Assembly (NCBI GenBank): GCA_963693085.1
Contig: OY856409.1
Span: 1,533,847,372-1,533,911,371, forward strand
Reading direction: 5' to 3'
Origin: Alisma plantago-aquatica
Lineage: Eukaryota > Streptophyta > Magnoliopsida > Alismatales > Alismataceae
Length of the DNA stretch: 64,000 nt
Shown here: piece after piece, positions 47,981-59,590 of the stretch
Position numbering within the stretch: position 1 is the stretch's first letter
Layout: the number at the start of each line of letters is the position of its first letter
Notes under the pieces: model-generated
Databases searched by the model: none
Told to the model about the DNA's origin: nothing
What the model saw: the letters and a program-made list of their open reading frames with translations, nothing else
Made by a program: the position numbers and the translations under genes

Positions 47981-49509
47981 GGAGTGGCAAGTTGAGGATA
48001 TATCCTTGTCATCCACAATGTAGGTTGTAGAGGATGGCTATGGTCATGCCTCATACATCTGATGTGACTGAGGACAACTGCGATTGTACCTCAGATTTGG
48101 AGGTTTTGTATACCCTAGCTTCTAGTGTTGTGACCTATGTACCAAGGATGAACTAGTGGTTAGTAGCTTGACTATATGTCACTGTGGTGGCAACTTTGAC
48201 TGATATGTCACTACCTTTTTACTCGTACTGACCGAGGGGAAGAGATCTTAGGATACCGACACTCCTAGAATTTGTACGAAACTAAATAGCCCTTCACAGG
48301 GGTCAGTTGGACTTTGGATGGTATGATTCAAATTCCCCAGGGTTTTATAAAAGATGTAAGATAGCCACGTAGCATATCTGTTTAGGTTTATACACAACAC
48401 TTCATGTTGGATGATAACCCTTGTTTGCTTTCTTTTAATTGACATCATGTATAGTACAATAAGAGATAATATATATGCTTATGATGTAGTTATGCTCATG
48501 TTGTAAACATGCTTATGTTGTCAAATATATTGACACTGATGGTTAAGATGTTGTTGCTATCTATGTTTAAGCTAGACATACCTATGTAATTAGAAATGCT
48601 TAAACTGCTAATCATGCCTATGTAGTTCATTATGTTATGATGTTAGTTCTACTTATGATATAGACTTGTTCCCTTTATTTGAGATGCCAATATTAATAGA
48701 CATGTTATGTTACTAGACATATTCATGATTTTAGGGATGATTATGATACTAGATTGCTTATGTTGTTTGGAAGGAATATGATGATAGTCATATTAATGAT
48801 AATGATTGTTATTAGATGTAATTTGATGATATTTGAGTAGATATCTATCCAAAGAAATGGATTTATTTGTTATCTATATATGCATTGATGATCATACTTG
48901 TTGCTAAGATTAATTTCTTAATCTATTTAGCATACTTGAACTGTTCAATTGATTATTAAATACTCCAACTACTTAGTTATCTACTATTTGAAATTTTGTA
49001 GTGAATACGAGTTGTTGGAGGTTATATCTCTTACTGGAAATGGGTCTCACCCTTGTGGTTCGCCACATTTTTTAGGTAATCGGAAGTGACGAAAACAAAC
49101 ATGTGGCAGCAAAGAGGAGCTATAGTAATGAATCTTTGAGAAAGTTGATTAGATGTCTAGTGTGTACTAGAGTCATCCTTGTACTCTCAGGTCTGGGAAG
49201 AAAAAGTGTGTATATGGTGTTTCAAACAAATCAGAATATTGTTAGCATGTTAATGTTTGTTGTGTGGCATATACAAATATTGTTCTCCTGTGTATATATG
49301 TTGTAGCTAAGGTGATAGAACAATTTGTATCAAATTCTTGGCATGGTATGGATATAAGAAAGATGTGAGGTTCTTATGAAAATGTTTTTGAGTGGGTGCT
49401 GACGTTGAAATCGGTTTTAATTTACCCATATTTTTGGGTATGTGGTTAATTGGTGATTGACTATGTTTTATATTTTGAGTAATCTTGTTTAGTGTAACAT
49501 GTTCTCACA

Positions 49510-50126
49510 AGTCGGTATCAGAGTTTTAGGTTCATCGAGTCTATATGGATACTAGGACTTAGGACTAGGATGATGTTAAAATTAGGAATATGACATAAAA
49601 ATATGGTGCATACTGCCTAATTTCAATATTTGGGTGCCCTAGCTAGGTATTCAATTATTGAAGAAAAGGTAAGTATGAACTTTTAGATTGTTATCTTTTT
49701 TATTAGTCTGATCAAGTAGTCATTTTGAAATAATCTAAAGAGCATAATGAATCATAAATCATGGTGAAGATAACTCAATATTACCTCAAGAGAATATGAG
49801 CATTACATCATTAACTATAAAAACTTGAACGTTTGGTAACTATAAGAGAAAGATACAACATTATGAAATCTAAATCTGAATACAAATAAGAAAAAGAGGA
49901 ATTCTTGAATATATGATTCAAAAAGATAATAAAGTGAAAGACATATAAGCATGTGCATATAAAGTGAATCAAGGTATGAAATCAACATAAGATGGAGAAC
50001 AACTCCTATAATAAGTAAAAATGAGAATATAAATGGGAATGATGACAAGGGAATAAGGTGGAACCTGAGTTAATCTCAGACCAACCTATGTGTGTAAGAA
50101 AGTGTTAATGTACAATAAGCATGGCA
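49510..50126 (+). mobile_element. Primer site and leader remnant of the LTR B element
   Basis: CGGTATCAGAGT at 49513-49524 differs from the Met-tRNA complement at its first and last base. About 600 bp of AT-rich leader follow with no ORF above 77 codons. The sequence then meets the Athila-like LTR, so gag and pol of this element are not in the window. Confidence 0.6.
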
Positions 50127-51719
50127 TGTTGACACGCATAAACCATGCGTGCAAATGCAAGTATACATATCAATGTAATATAGGCCTTGTGAAGCCCGAG
50201 TCGAACTCAGGGAAATGTGAATTTTAGTAGACTACTACTAACTGGTTGCAATCAGCTAAACCGATTAAAAGAGTTTGAGAGTTGATTAAAAAAACAAAGC
50301 AATCGATTAAATTTGTAGTTTAATCAATTTAAATGGGAGTCTTTAGGATTGCGGTTTCACCACAGGTTCTTGTTATATTTATTTCTATATAGTTAATCAA
50401 ATTCGTCTCTCATTCTGGGTAGTGGCCTAAAATCAGAATTGCCCACTGTCGTGGTACAATTCACTACCTATGTCTAGGTCGGTTCCACCGTCGTAGTAAC
50501 CTATACCCTAAACTATGTGCATTAAAATCGATCTCTCGGTATCCACCATTGACCTTACACCACCTTGTTCAAGGGATTTGTCAATTAATGTAAGTTTTGT
50601 CTCTTTTCAACCATGAATCCTTCTTTCAAAGTAATCAAGGGCATTAGATTATTATTATGGTGATCAGGCATAACAATATAATTGAGAAAATGAAATTATA
50701 CCATGGATTTAAGAGATAAAATATGAATTACTATGATAAAATTGTCATACAATGAATTCTCGGGATACTCCCGGTCCTAAAGACAAAGGGGATTATCCCC
50801 GCATTTTCATCTCAAAGCAGAACGTGGTAGAGAAAAAGGGGAACATGGAGAAAAATGTGATTGAGTGGTAAAACCCCTGAACGGAGGAGATCCAAGCGCT
50901 CCTCGGCGTAGAATACGCGTTCTCCCGCCTTTCGGTGGTGGAAATCATCTTCTTCAGCATCCGGATCGGCTGGGGCGTGCTTCTGGGATCCATTCTTCTC
51001 TCCACCCCTCCTTGGGATGTGTGCAGTAGCTAATGACGTGATGATCCCCTCTTGGGAGCCGTCATTAGGTTTAATTACCGAGTTGGGTCGCCAATTAATC
51101 ACAGTCGTCGGATTTAGATCATCTAAAACGAACTTGTATATGACGGTGTCGATACCGTCGACGCGGGTCGATGGTATCGACCGTGCGCGATATCGGCAGT
51201 TCTTCTTTTTCTTCGTCAATGCGCCTGACGCTATCTCGATACCATCAACGCGGGTCGATGGTATCGACAAACCTGTAGTGACGGTTTTATCTTTATGTGT
51301 TGTTTTAGCTCCTTCCGTCGATAGTATTGACTTTGACGTCGATAGTATCGACACATTTCTCGACAGCAACCTGATCATATCTCGATACTATCGACATCCA
51401 TGTCGCTAGTATCGACTTTCTTCTGGTCCTTGCGGCTGGCAACCTGTGGTCCGGTCGATGGTATCGACACTGTCGATGGTATCGACAGAAGCATATACTT
51501 GTTTTTCCTGAAATTAAAACACGAAACCAAATAAGCCGAAACAAAATATATTCTTATGATAATTTATGCTCAAAATACTAGAATAAGGGGAATTTGACAT
51601 AGAGAAGTATCATAGACCAAAGTAAATGAATTATGCAACATTAACCACAAAAATGATTAATAAATGCATAAAACACATATAAAACAAGTCTATGAATGCG
51701 ACTCAAAATCATCACATCA
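50127..51719 (-). repeat. Athila-like 3' LTR (left edge approximate)
   Basis: On the minus strand it starts TGATGTGATG directly after a polypurine-like AGCTTAGGGGAGT (51721-51733). It probably ends GTGTCAACA (50127), soon after CCCTGAGTTCGACTCGGG, the counterpart of the motif at 28280. It contains the ten-copy palindromic array at 51148-51486 and a GC-rich patch at 50880-51010. Confidence 0.55.
51148..51486. repeat. Ten copies of a 15-bp imperfect palindrome GTCGATRGTATCGAC
   Basis: Copies start at 51148, 51167, 51235, 51254, 51317, 51338, 51381, 51402, 51454 and 51472. Arms GTCGAT/ATCGAC are palindromic, while the centre (ACC, GGT, AGT, ACT) sets orientation. Copies come as five pairs, each pair about 18-21 bp start to start, with pairs 63-82 bp apart, so pairing could fold alternative hairpins. 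Confidence 0.92.
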
Positions 51720-53996
51720 AACTCCCCTAAGCTTGAACATTGCTAGCCCTCGAGCAACTAAACCTTAGAATAGAATTGCCAGAGTCAACTAAAGAACAAA
51801 TCATCACAACAAACATCCCATATAATCCCCACCGGACATTCACATTCCGACCCTCGCTAACCACAGAATGATAAGTACCCTAAAGGTGACAGTAATCATC
51901 CGTAAAAGATTTCTACCTCAAAACTAATGAACACTATCACATAAGGCAGTTAACATAATAAAATTCTTTGGTCCATCCTCGGTGCATCTTGTGATCCCCT
52001 ATACTACATTGCTCGCCCTAACTACCATCTAAATGGAAGCAACTCTCCTAATATTCGCAAGTGAGCAGAAAATCATGGTGGCCTACCAATTCGAGCAACG
52101 GGTGGATGGAATGGACGGCTAATGGAAGAAATGGAAGCATCATACGATCTCAACATGCATAAAACAAAAAATGCCCTAAATGATGCAATTGCACATGAAA
52201 AATGCCCTAATGCCTAAGACTGGGTGGAATGATGCATGCACTAACATCCCGTCTCATAATGAGATGGATATCTAACTGAGCTATATCATGTACTTACTCA
52301 TCTTATGCAGGTGAGATTATTTCCTTTCTCCTTCTTATTCTACTTGCTTCTTAATAATTTCTCTTTCTTTTTCGTTTCTGCAGATTTTTTCCTTTTTCTT
52401 TCTTTTTCAGGCCCTTATATCCACACATGACAATGAAAATTTTGTTGGGCTTACTTTCTCTGCATAGCTCAAAGATTTGAATTATTTAGAAGGTATGGAA
52501 CAATTTAATTCACCATTAAAGAAGAAATGAGGTACATGATATACTCTATGCATAGAAGTTATGAATGCTACTAAATGACATGCACCTAAGGGTAATGTGC
52601 ATGTTTAACTATTCTAATTTTTTTTCATGAAAAACATATGCAAGTGGTTGAAATGCAAGTCCTATCTATATGAAATGCATTCAAAGAAATTAAAATCGTA
52701 CTTTAATTCCAATTCTTATGGTGGATTGTGAAGAACAATGAAGTGGATAGATCACAAGACTAATTGACTGAACCTTTGAAAAGCATTATGTGTCCCTCCT
52801 TACTGACCTGTGTGGAAGTTAAAAGGTTTCTCTCTCTTACTTCAAATTAGAGTCTCATTATCATTTGGTTAGTTTAGGCTCAAACAACCAATTCCGTCCA
52901 CTTTTCATGAATCATTAGGAATGTATAATTGTGATTTTCTATTTTAAAGTTGACAAAACCAATCATTTTCTTAAGTTATGTGCTCAAGGTCTAACAATAC
53001 AAGCTTGCGAACACTCAATTTTTTTTTAATTTTCCCCTTAATTCCCATGTACATGCAATTGAGATGACAAAAACTTAAGGCATCCACGATTACACTAGAT
53101 AGAATGTGGATCCTACAAACAAACTAAGATTGCAAGAAATAAATGACAAGAACAAGAGCAACAAAAGCAAGAAAACTAAAAACAGAGAAAATAAAAGATA
53201 GAGCTGTTCCAACACCCCCCCTAAGCTTGAATTTGACTATGGCCTCATAGTCAAAAACAATCTTAAAGGTTGGAACAGAGATACCAATTTACTCTTCAGG
53301 AGGAGGCGGGTACTGTGGGACTGTAGGGTCCCAAGATGGGTACTCACCTTGGAAGCTCAGATCAAACTGGGCCCTAAGTGGAGGTTGTGGATAGCCTCCA
53401 AAGTAATTCTGGCTCCAATAGTAATCATAAAAGGGCTGTTGTTGCATCTCCATCCTATGCAACCAGTCATGAATTTGTTGTTGGTTGTCGAGGAGAAGAC
53501 GCTCGTTTGTGAAGATTGCCCTCTGATTGTCCAGTAACTGGTTAGTAGTCTCTTGAATACCGGTATATGTTGTCGTATGATGCTGTTGTGTCTACTGTAT
53601 GTCTTACAACATTGCATACATGCCCTGCATCGAATAGACATCCTCACTTGGCTGCGAGGGCGGCAGTGGTGGTGGAGTCTGCGAAGATGAAGACGCACCC
53701 AGATGCATACGAGGATGCTTCCGTGGTGCCACTCATGCCCGAAGAGGAGTACAAGCCTCCTCTTCCTCTTCAGCCTCATCATTGTCGTTGTTGTCGTCGT
53801 CATTTCCGCCGTCTTCATCGGAGTCAACAATGTCTATGATGGGCCATCAGAAGTGTTGCGCCCCTTCGATATTGAAGACCGGATCGGGAAGAGAGCACTC
53901 TTGGTATGCATGGTTTACATGGCAATGACCATACGGTAAACCATCTCGAAGCAAGATCAAATTTGATCGGTGAAGATGCTGAACATTAACCTTGCT
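51720..53996 (-). mobile_element. Athila-like internal region downstream of ORF1, non-coding or decayed
   Basis: On the minus strand an acidic D/E/N-rich frame (about 53840-53730) probably continues ORF1 after stops and ends at a TGA near 53738. The rest has only short ORFs. Two purine tracts with AGCTTAGGGG (53211-53220 and 51724-51733) bracket about 1.5 kb in which I see nothing coding. Confidence 0.5.
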
Positions 53997-54820
53997 TCAG
54001 CTGGAGATCGGGGTTAAAGTTGAGAAATTCAACCCAAGGTAGTGCGCCAATGGAGTAATAAGTCCACCAAAGTGAATTGGAGCCCGCTGTGTGCTCCGCT
54101 TGACCGCTAACACCCGCTGCAGAAAGAAGGCTCCCCAGTTGCATTCTTGGCACTTCAGGAGTTTATGCAAGAAGAATAGATCCGACTCCTGAAATTTGCT
54201 AAGGTATAGATCACCCCTAGAAAACAATGTAGAACACAACATCCGGTGGAGAATCCGCACGAACGGGTGCTCAAAGTCCGCTACCGCTGCATTGTGGTAG
54301 CTCACGGACTTGCCCGGAGGCACCGTCACAAGCTCGGCGAAGATCGCGTCGTAGTCAGTGGAGTTGTCCGGTCGCCGGTAGTCATTGCGTGAGTGGTTCC
54401 AGTTGTAAATCTCATTGAACTTGCGAAGTGTAAGGATGTAGTCATTGTTGTACAACCGGAAAGACACACGGCCCTTGATCCACTCGCGGTCGGTGGCTAT
54501 GATGTCTTTTGGTACAATGTAGACATCCAGCGATGCCATAAACTCTTCCACCAGCTCCTTGTAAGTAGGCATCTCGCCAAAGAATGACTGACCATCGACG
54601 TGATACCCCATCTCGTCGGGCCTCCTGCCTATGTGTCTCGCCTGCCCCTTCAGAATGTAGGCGAGGTTGGCTTCGAACCCCAAGTTGCGGATGGTTTCCC
54701 GATCAACATAGCGGGTCGGCTCAATTTTCCTTTTCGGAATCTCCTTGTAGATCCTCTTGACCTCCACGGATGGATGAATAAGCCGTGGGAGTGAAATTGA
54801 CGTGGTTGGTGGTGGCACGA
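53997..54820 (-). pseudogene. Athila-type ORF1 (gag-like) fragment
   Basis: About 274 residues of the Athila ORF1 protein family. Recognisable segments are RYVDRETIRNLGFEANLAYI, FFGEMPTYKELVEEFMASLD, FEHPFVRILHRMLCSTLFSR, ESDLFFLHKLL and FGGLITPLAHYLGLN. The role is inferred to be Gag-like. The N-terminus is missing because LTR C begins at 54821. The open frame runs 76 bp into LTR C (to 54896), giving about 25 spurious leading residues. The frame ends at TAA/TAG 53997, with degraded acidic sequence beyond. Confidence 0.75.
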
Positions 54821-55889
54821 TGTGGGATCTAATCTCAAAAACCCAAGATAAACATAGCGGAAGCGAATCGGTTAACAGCAAAAAGCAAAAAATCACAAAA
54901 AAAAATTAAAACTTTTCGATAAAAGATCTTGAAAGCATGACACTCCATTCTTAAAAGTACGATAATCAAATTACATCTTTGTTGAATCACTTCTTGAGTG
55001 AACATATACAACCATGTGCAAAATCTCAAGACTCCAAAATTCAAAATCTCAGATCTAACTCATGGGACCTGAGTGTACAGAGACGACATAAGACTTCTAA
55101 CTATCATCATGACAACCAAGTTATCCACCTGAGGCTCACTGCTGCCCCTGGTGCTGCTGTTTCTCTCCTGCAGACTGGTTCCTTCATCCACATCGACCAC
55201 CTAAAAGGTTGAAGCCTACAGGTTGAGACAATTTACAAATAATTGTCCCAACGAGAGTTATAACTCTTCGCTAGAAGCTTGTAGAAAAGGGAAACAGTAT
55301 AAGCAAGGTAGTTGTCCTACAAAAGCAGACTTAAGAGTGGGTAAAGAAGTAATTACTTCTAAGCAGCAATATGAAAGACATGTGTTCTGAGTAGGCAACA
55401 GAAACATTATATTCAAGGCAGTATCAAGCATTGCTTCTCGTTGTTCAACCTAAGTAAATATACTATTCGGCTGATTATGTTTTACACACAACATTATGCC
55501 CTGTGGAGATGAGGTGTACCGCTCAAACTCCAACCGACAACTGTTAAGTCGCCTCAGTATCATACAAGGTCATTGAAAGAGTCGGATTCTCATGACCTTC
55601 AACTTCCTCAGTCAGGTTGAGGTTCAACTTGTAGGACATCCAGTGTCTCTGCCACTATAGCTCACCAGGGTACTCTGGTCCTTCACTATTAGAGTCACAG
55701 TGGCGTTCTGTGCTCTCTTCACCATTGAAAGATCTCATGTTTATCTTCATCGATGTGGCATCACAGATTCCTCGGGTGATTAGTGATACACCAACCTGGC
55801 ATAAACACATATTGTAGTGCTGATGGATTATGATACATCCACATCAACCCCTATACAAGGACGTAAGGATATACGCATCCATCTCCCCC

Positions 55890-55909
55890 CACATACTCAA
55901 AAGTATGCG
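55890..55909 (-). other. Conserved stem-loop in LTR C
   Basis: On the minus strand the arms are CGCATACT and AGTATGTG with loop TTTG. The second position gives a G-U pair in RNA. The flanks GATGGTGAAAC and CCTAAGGGAACTC match LTR B. Confidence 0.7.
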
Positions 55910-56431
55910 CTCGAGGAGTTCCCTTAGGAAAACCTGTTTCACCATCATTTTACACCTGACAATGATGGATCTATGATCACGGCTCTACATGGTCTGGTTA
56001 TACTTTATTAGTTAGGTACATTTCAGTATTCTTTTATCATCAAGCATGATCTCAAGCATTCAAACACAAAACATAGATATAACGAAAGAATACTAAATGT
56101 AACCAACTCATTTCTGATCAGTTATCAGATGATATCAGTTCTCAATCATCTTCTCACTATGATTAAAGAACACAGAGAATCAACCTTTAGGGTTTCATAG
56201 CACTTGCTATCAAATAGCACATAGCCACCGAGTCATCTAGTCATTATGACCTTGAATGAAGCAATGTATCCATCACATAATGTAAGTGTTCTCAATGAAC
56301 AGAACATCATAACCTTACCTGGCTATGATCACCTTTTTATCATGGACCTGCATGGTTTACAATAAATGGAATATACATAGATAGTAGTGTAAACACAATA
56401 TCCAGAACTCTTTCATATATTTATACAGCAC

Positions 56432-56501
56432 CACGGCCGTGCTCCCTTGCACGGCTGTGCAGGAGACACATACCACGGTCGTGATCCACAACACGGTCGT
56501 G
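56432..56501. repeat. Four CACGGYYGTG palindromes in 70 bp
   Basis: CACGGCCGTG (56432-56441, perfect), CACGGCTGTG (56450-56459), CACGGTCGTG (56474-56483) and CACGGTCGTG (56492-56501). Similar words occur at 30347-30480 in another element class. Confidence 0.85.
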
Positions 56502-57228
56502 CTGCTTAATAACATACCTCAGCTAATTTCTAGGGTTTGGAATTCACCCATTCAAACAAGGTTATCACCCCTTCATATCCGCAAGGGGTGGAGTTTCTTC
56601 AATATGTATCATTCATGAAGTTTCATACTTCGAGGTATAACCTAGAATCAGTCCTTTTCATGTCAAACCCTAAACTAGGGTTTACTATTCACTTGCATGA
56701 CATTCCTTCAAATTAGGGTTTGTTGTATGCATCATGGTGAATTGAGCTCATAGCATCATCTTGTATGATATTATCATCCTTTATGCCCTTAAATTAGGTT
56801 AAGATTCATCCATTATCATAATTAGGGTTGCCATGATCTCTCCTTAGTGGATCATACCCTAATTATGCACATTCATGTACATTGAAGGTACTTTATTTGA
56901 GTTTCAACTAGTTAAGGGACCTTATATCTCTCTCTTGGCTAAAAGGTGGTGATTATGTTACACTATATTAGGCTATACCAAGTCTCCATAGATTATCTTG
57001 AGCCAAGTCATCACCATCATGTCATTAGGGTTTTGATTAAACAGGGTGTCATCTACTTGAACCCATCAAGGGCACATTGGTAAATGCACCACCATCTCAT
57101 ATCATGGTTCAATCTATTAATCCCTTAGCTCCTCAATGTCTTAGGGTACCATTAGGGTTCGAATTAGACCACCATTGAACCCATTGAACCTTCAAAACAT
57201 TAGGCAATCACAGCCCTAAAGGTCTCCA

Positions 57229-58345
57229 AACGGTTACACACTTCAACCTCCAAACGGTCCTGAGACCGTTTGGGGGCGTTGACCATTTGGACATGGTTGA
57301 CCACCAAACCATTTGGACACCAAGACCGCATGGTCACCAAGACCGCATGGATGTGTTGACCGTTTGGATGGGTTGACTTTGAAACTGTTTGAAATGAAAC
57401 GACCTTGAGATCATTTGAGCCCAAATAGTCTTGAGACCGTTTGGACCCATACGATCTTGAGACCGTCTGGACCCAAACAGTCTTGAGTCCATTTGGACCC
57501 AAATGGTCTTGAGACCGTTTGGTCCAAATGGGCTCAAAACCGCATGGACCTCCAAAGTGTCTCCAAGGCTGTAATTGATTAGGGTTTCTCATGTTGAAGC
57601 CTCCAATTGGCCACATCCTTGTTAACCACTTGTCAATTGAGTTAATTAGGGTTTTTTTTAACTAATTGGACATCCAATTGACCCTCAATTGCTAACCAAT
57701 TGGGGTTGTAACCGATTGGATTAGGGTTTATCAACAATTGACCATCAACATTGATAATTAGGGTTTCAATTAAAGTTGAACCTATCAATTGGCACTCAAT
57801 TGGGCCCCAAAATGGCCCAAATGGTCTTGATACCATTTGGTCATCCTCCAAATGGTCTTGAGACCGTTTGCCCAAAGTTGCACAAAAATATAGCTCAAGT
57901 TGATGCGGGTTGAACCCTAACTAGGTTTAAAATCAGCACTTTTGTTCAATTCATCAACCTACTGTGATTGGAACATCAATTCATCAAATTGCCTTAACCC
58001 TAGACCCCCAAACCGTCTTGGGTTGTCACCAAACGGTCTTGGGACCGTTTGGATGAACCCCCAAACGGTCTTGAGACCGTTTGGGCCCTTCAACCCTAAG
58101 TTCACCAAAACCTATCCTTGAATTCAGCAATTTCAATCGATTAGGGTTTAGAGGGTTGAAGTGCCTTCAACTTGAGATTGGTTTGCAATTAGGATTCAAT
58201 CTTTGGGGGTTATTTAATTCAATATGTGTATAACATACCTCCAAACGGTCTTCCCTTGGTCAACCCTACCAAACGGTCTTGAAAGACCACATGAAATCAA
58301 ACGATTGTGAGACCGTTTGATTTCAAACGGTTTGCAAACCGTTTG
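57229..58345. repeat. AAACGGTCTTGAGACCGTTT palindrome array
   Basis: More than a dozen full or half motifs. Inverted repeats with perfect 10-bp arms CCAAACGGTC/GACCGTTTGG and 4-nt loops lie at 57250-57273, 58029-58052 and 58061-58084. A perfect 22-bp palindrome (arms CAAACGGTTTG) lies at 58324-58345. Diverged half-sites crowd 57229-57550, and another cluster lies at 57795-57870. Confidence 0.92.
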
Positions 58346-59561
58346 GACCAAATGGTCCAAGGTCATTTGGTAAAGTTACCTAGGTATTCACGCCCATTGT
58401 CTTCAACCTCAAGACTGGTCAGTTTTCTCCATGGTTTTGCTTGCAAGAAGGCAAAGAAGTTTGGGGAAGAAGAAGAACTAGCTACTACTAATCATGAACA
58501 AGTATATGCATTAAGGAAGCAAGAGGTTTAGAGATATAGAATCCGCCTTATGGACGTTCCTAGATCTCCAAGCTTCCAAGCTCTCAAGTCTTCAATGGCA
58601 CCTTGAGCTCCACTGGTCGGCCAAAGACTTTTTCTCCAAGGAAAGGTTGGGGAAGGTTGGCTAGAACACGAAACCTAAGCTAGATGATCACAAAAACAAC
58701 CTTAAGAATCACTTTCCTCCATGAAACCGAGCTAGAAGATGGTCTCTTCTTACCTTGGAACAAGATGGTCGTCTCCCCTAGATCCCAAGATCTGCCTTGG
58801 ATGGACCAAATGAGGTGGGAAAGGAAAGAATGAAGGGAACGTTCACTTGTTTGCAAGGGAGGTGGTATATATAGTTAGGACAAGTTTCACCAAAAGGGCC
58901 CCTAGTTTTCTCCATTTCTCATCTAGGTCCCTCCTTTATTTCTTGCACGTCCCTCCCCCTTCTCTAGGTGAGAAACGTATTAAAACAAGGGCCCGAAGGC
59001 AAAGAAAAGGTCACCTTATCATTAAGGTACACATACTTAGAGTTTCTTGCTTAAAACTTGGTGATCTTTTTATAAGGGTTATACATCTTATCTTGATTAA
59101 TTAATTAAGTGCCATCTTTTATCATTTCTACTCTAAAAGATATCAAGAATCACACAAGATACTCTAGAAGGTGTATTTTACAAGTTGCACCCCACGTTTT
59201 GGGTAAATTGCATTTTACACCAAAATTAGGATTTCAAGCACAAGGATTGCTCCACAAGCTGCATCTCGATGCCCAAGCTTGGAGAATCCATCATACCTCA
59301 TCATAACCATCCATATGATGTCTCATCACCTTAGGAATATCTCAACATGTGAAAATTGCAAGTTAACCCCTCATATTGGGTAATTTGCACATAGGTCCCT
59401 GCATTACAAAACAATACTAAAACTTGTTTAAAAAGGACAAGAAGGTGAAAGCATGTTCCTCAAGAACTTAATTACATGATAGGCGATAATCACAAGTGTT
59501 TAATTACATATTTAGGCAAAAATCCTAGGGTTAACTTATAAACCAGGTCAGGGATGTTACA

Positions 59562-59578
59562 AATCATCTCCCCGAAAT
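59562..59578 (-). other. Polypurine tract of the Tekay/Del element
   Basis: The minus strand reads ATTTCGGGGAGATGATT just before the LTR C start. TTTCGGGGA-type tracts are usual for Tekay/Del elements. Confidence 0.7.
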
Positions 59579-59590
59579 TGATAAGACATA

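Larger units (their letters stand above)
39051..49509 (+). mobile_element. LTR B: Tekay/Del-type Ty3 5' LTR, interrupted by a nested element
   Basis: It starts TGTGATATG and ends TTCTCACA (TGTGA/TCACA ends), two bases before a degenerate Met-tRNA primer site. Removing the nested element and one target duplicate (40023-45649) leaves about 4.8 kb, close to LTR C (4.7 kb). It shares with A and C the stem-loop, the GGGTCTCACCC...TTTTTTAGGT stretch (49044-49077) and, with A, GAGTCATCC.TGTACTCTCAGGTC (49161-49193). The left edge rests on the matching termini alone. Confidence 0.65.
50127..54820 (-). mobile_element. Non-autonomous Athila-like element, minus orientation, 5' part lost
   Basis: In minus orientation the order is ORF1 fragment, about 2.2 kb non-coding, a purine-rich tract and a 3' LTR. 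AAGCTTAGGGG stretches (near 51730 and 53220) and the GAGGGCTAGCAATG stretch (near 51750) match motifs seen downstream of coding regions in Athila-type elements. No pol domain is visible. The 5' LTR and ORF1 start are replaced by LTR C, so a Tekay element inserted here. Confidence 0.6.
54821..59561 (-). repeat. LTR C: 3' LTR of the Tekay/Del chromovirus (4,741 bp)
   Basis: On the minus strand it starts TGTAACATCCC at 59561, preceded by the purine tract CGGGGAGATGA, and ends ATCCCACA at 54821. It is homologous to LTR A in the last third. It contains the conserved stem-loop (55890-55909), CACGGYCGTG motifs (56432-56501) and a long AAACGGTC/GACCGTTT palindrome array (57229-58345). Other short ORFs in it show no domain. 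Confidence 0.8.

Noticed and set aside
53349..53939. Plus-strand ORFs opposite the Athila acidic stretch
   Set aside because: They are shadows of the GAN/GAR-rich minus-strand coding sequence.
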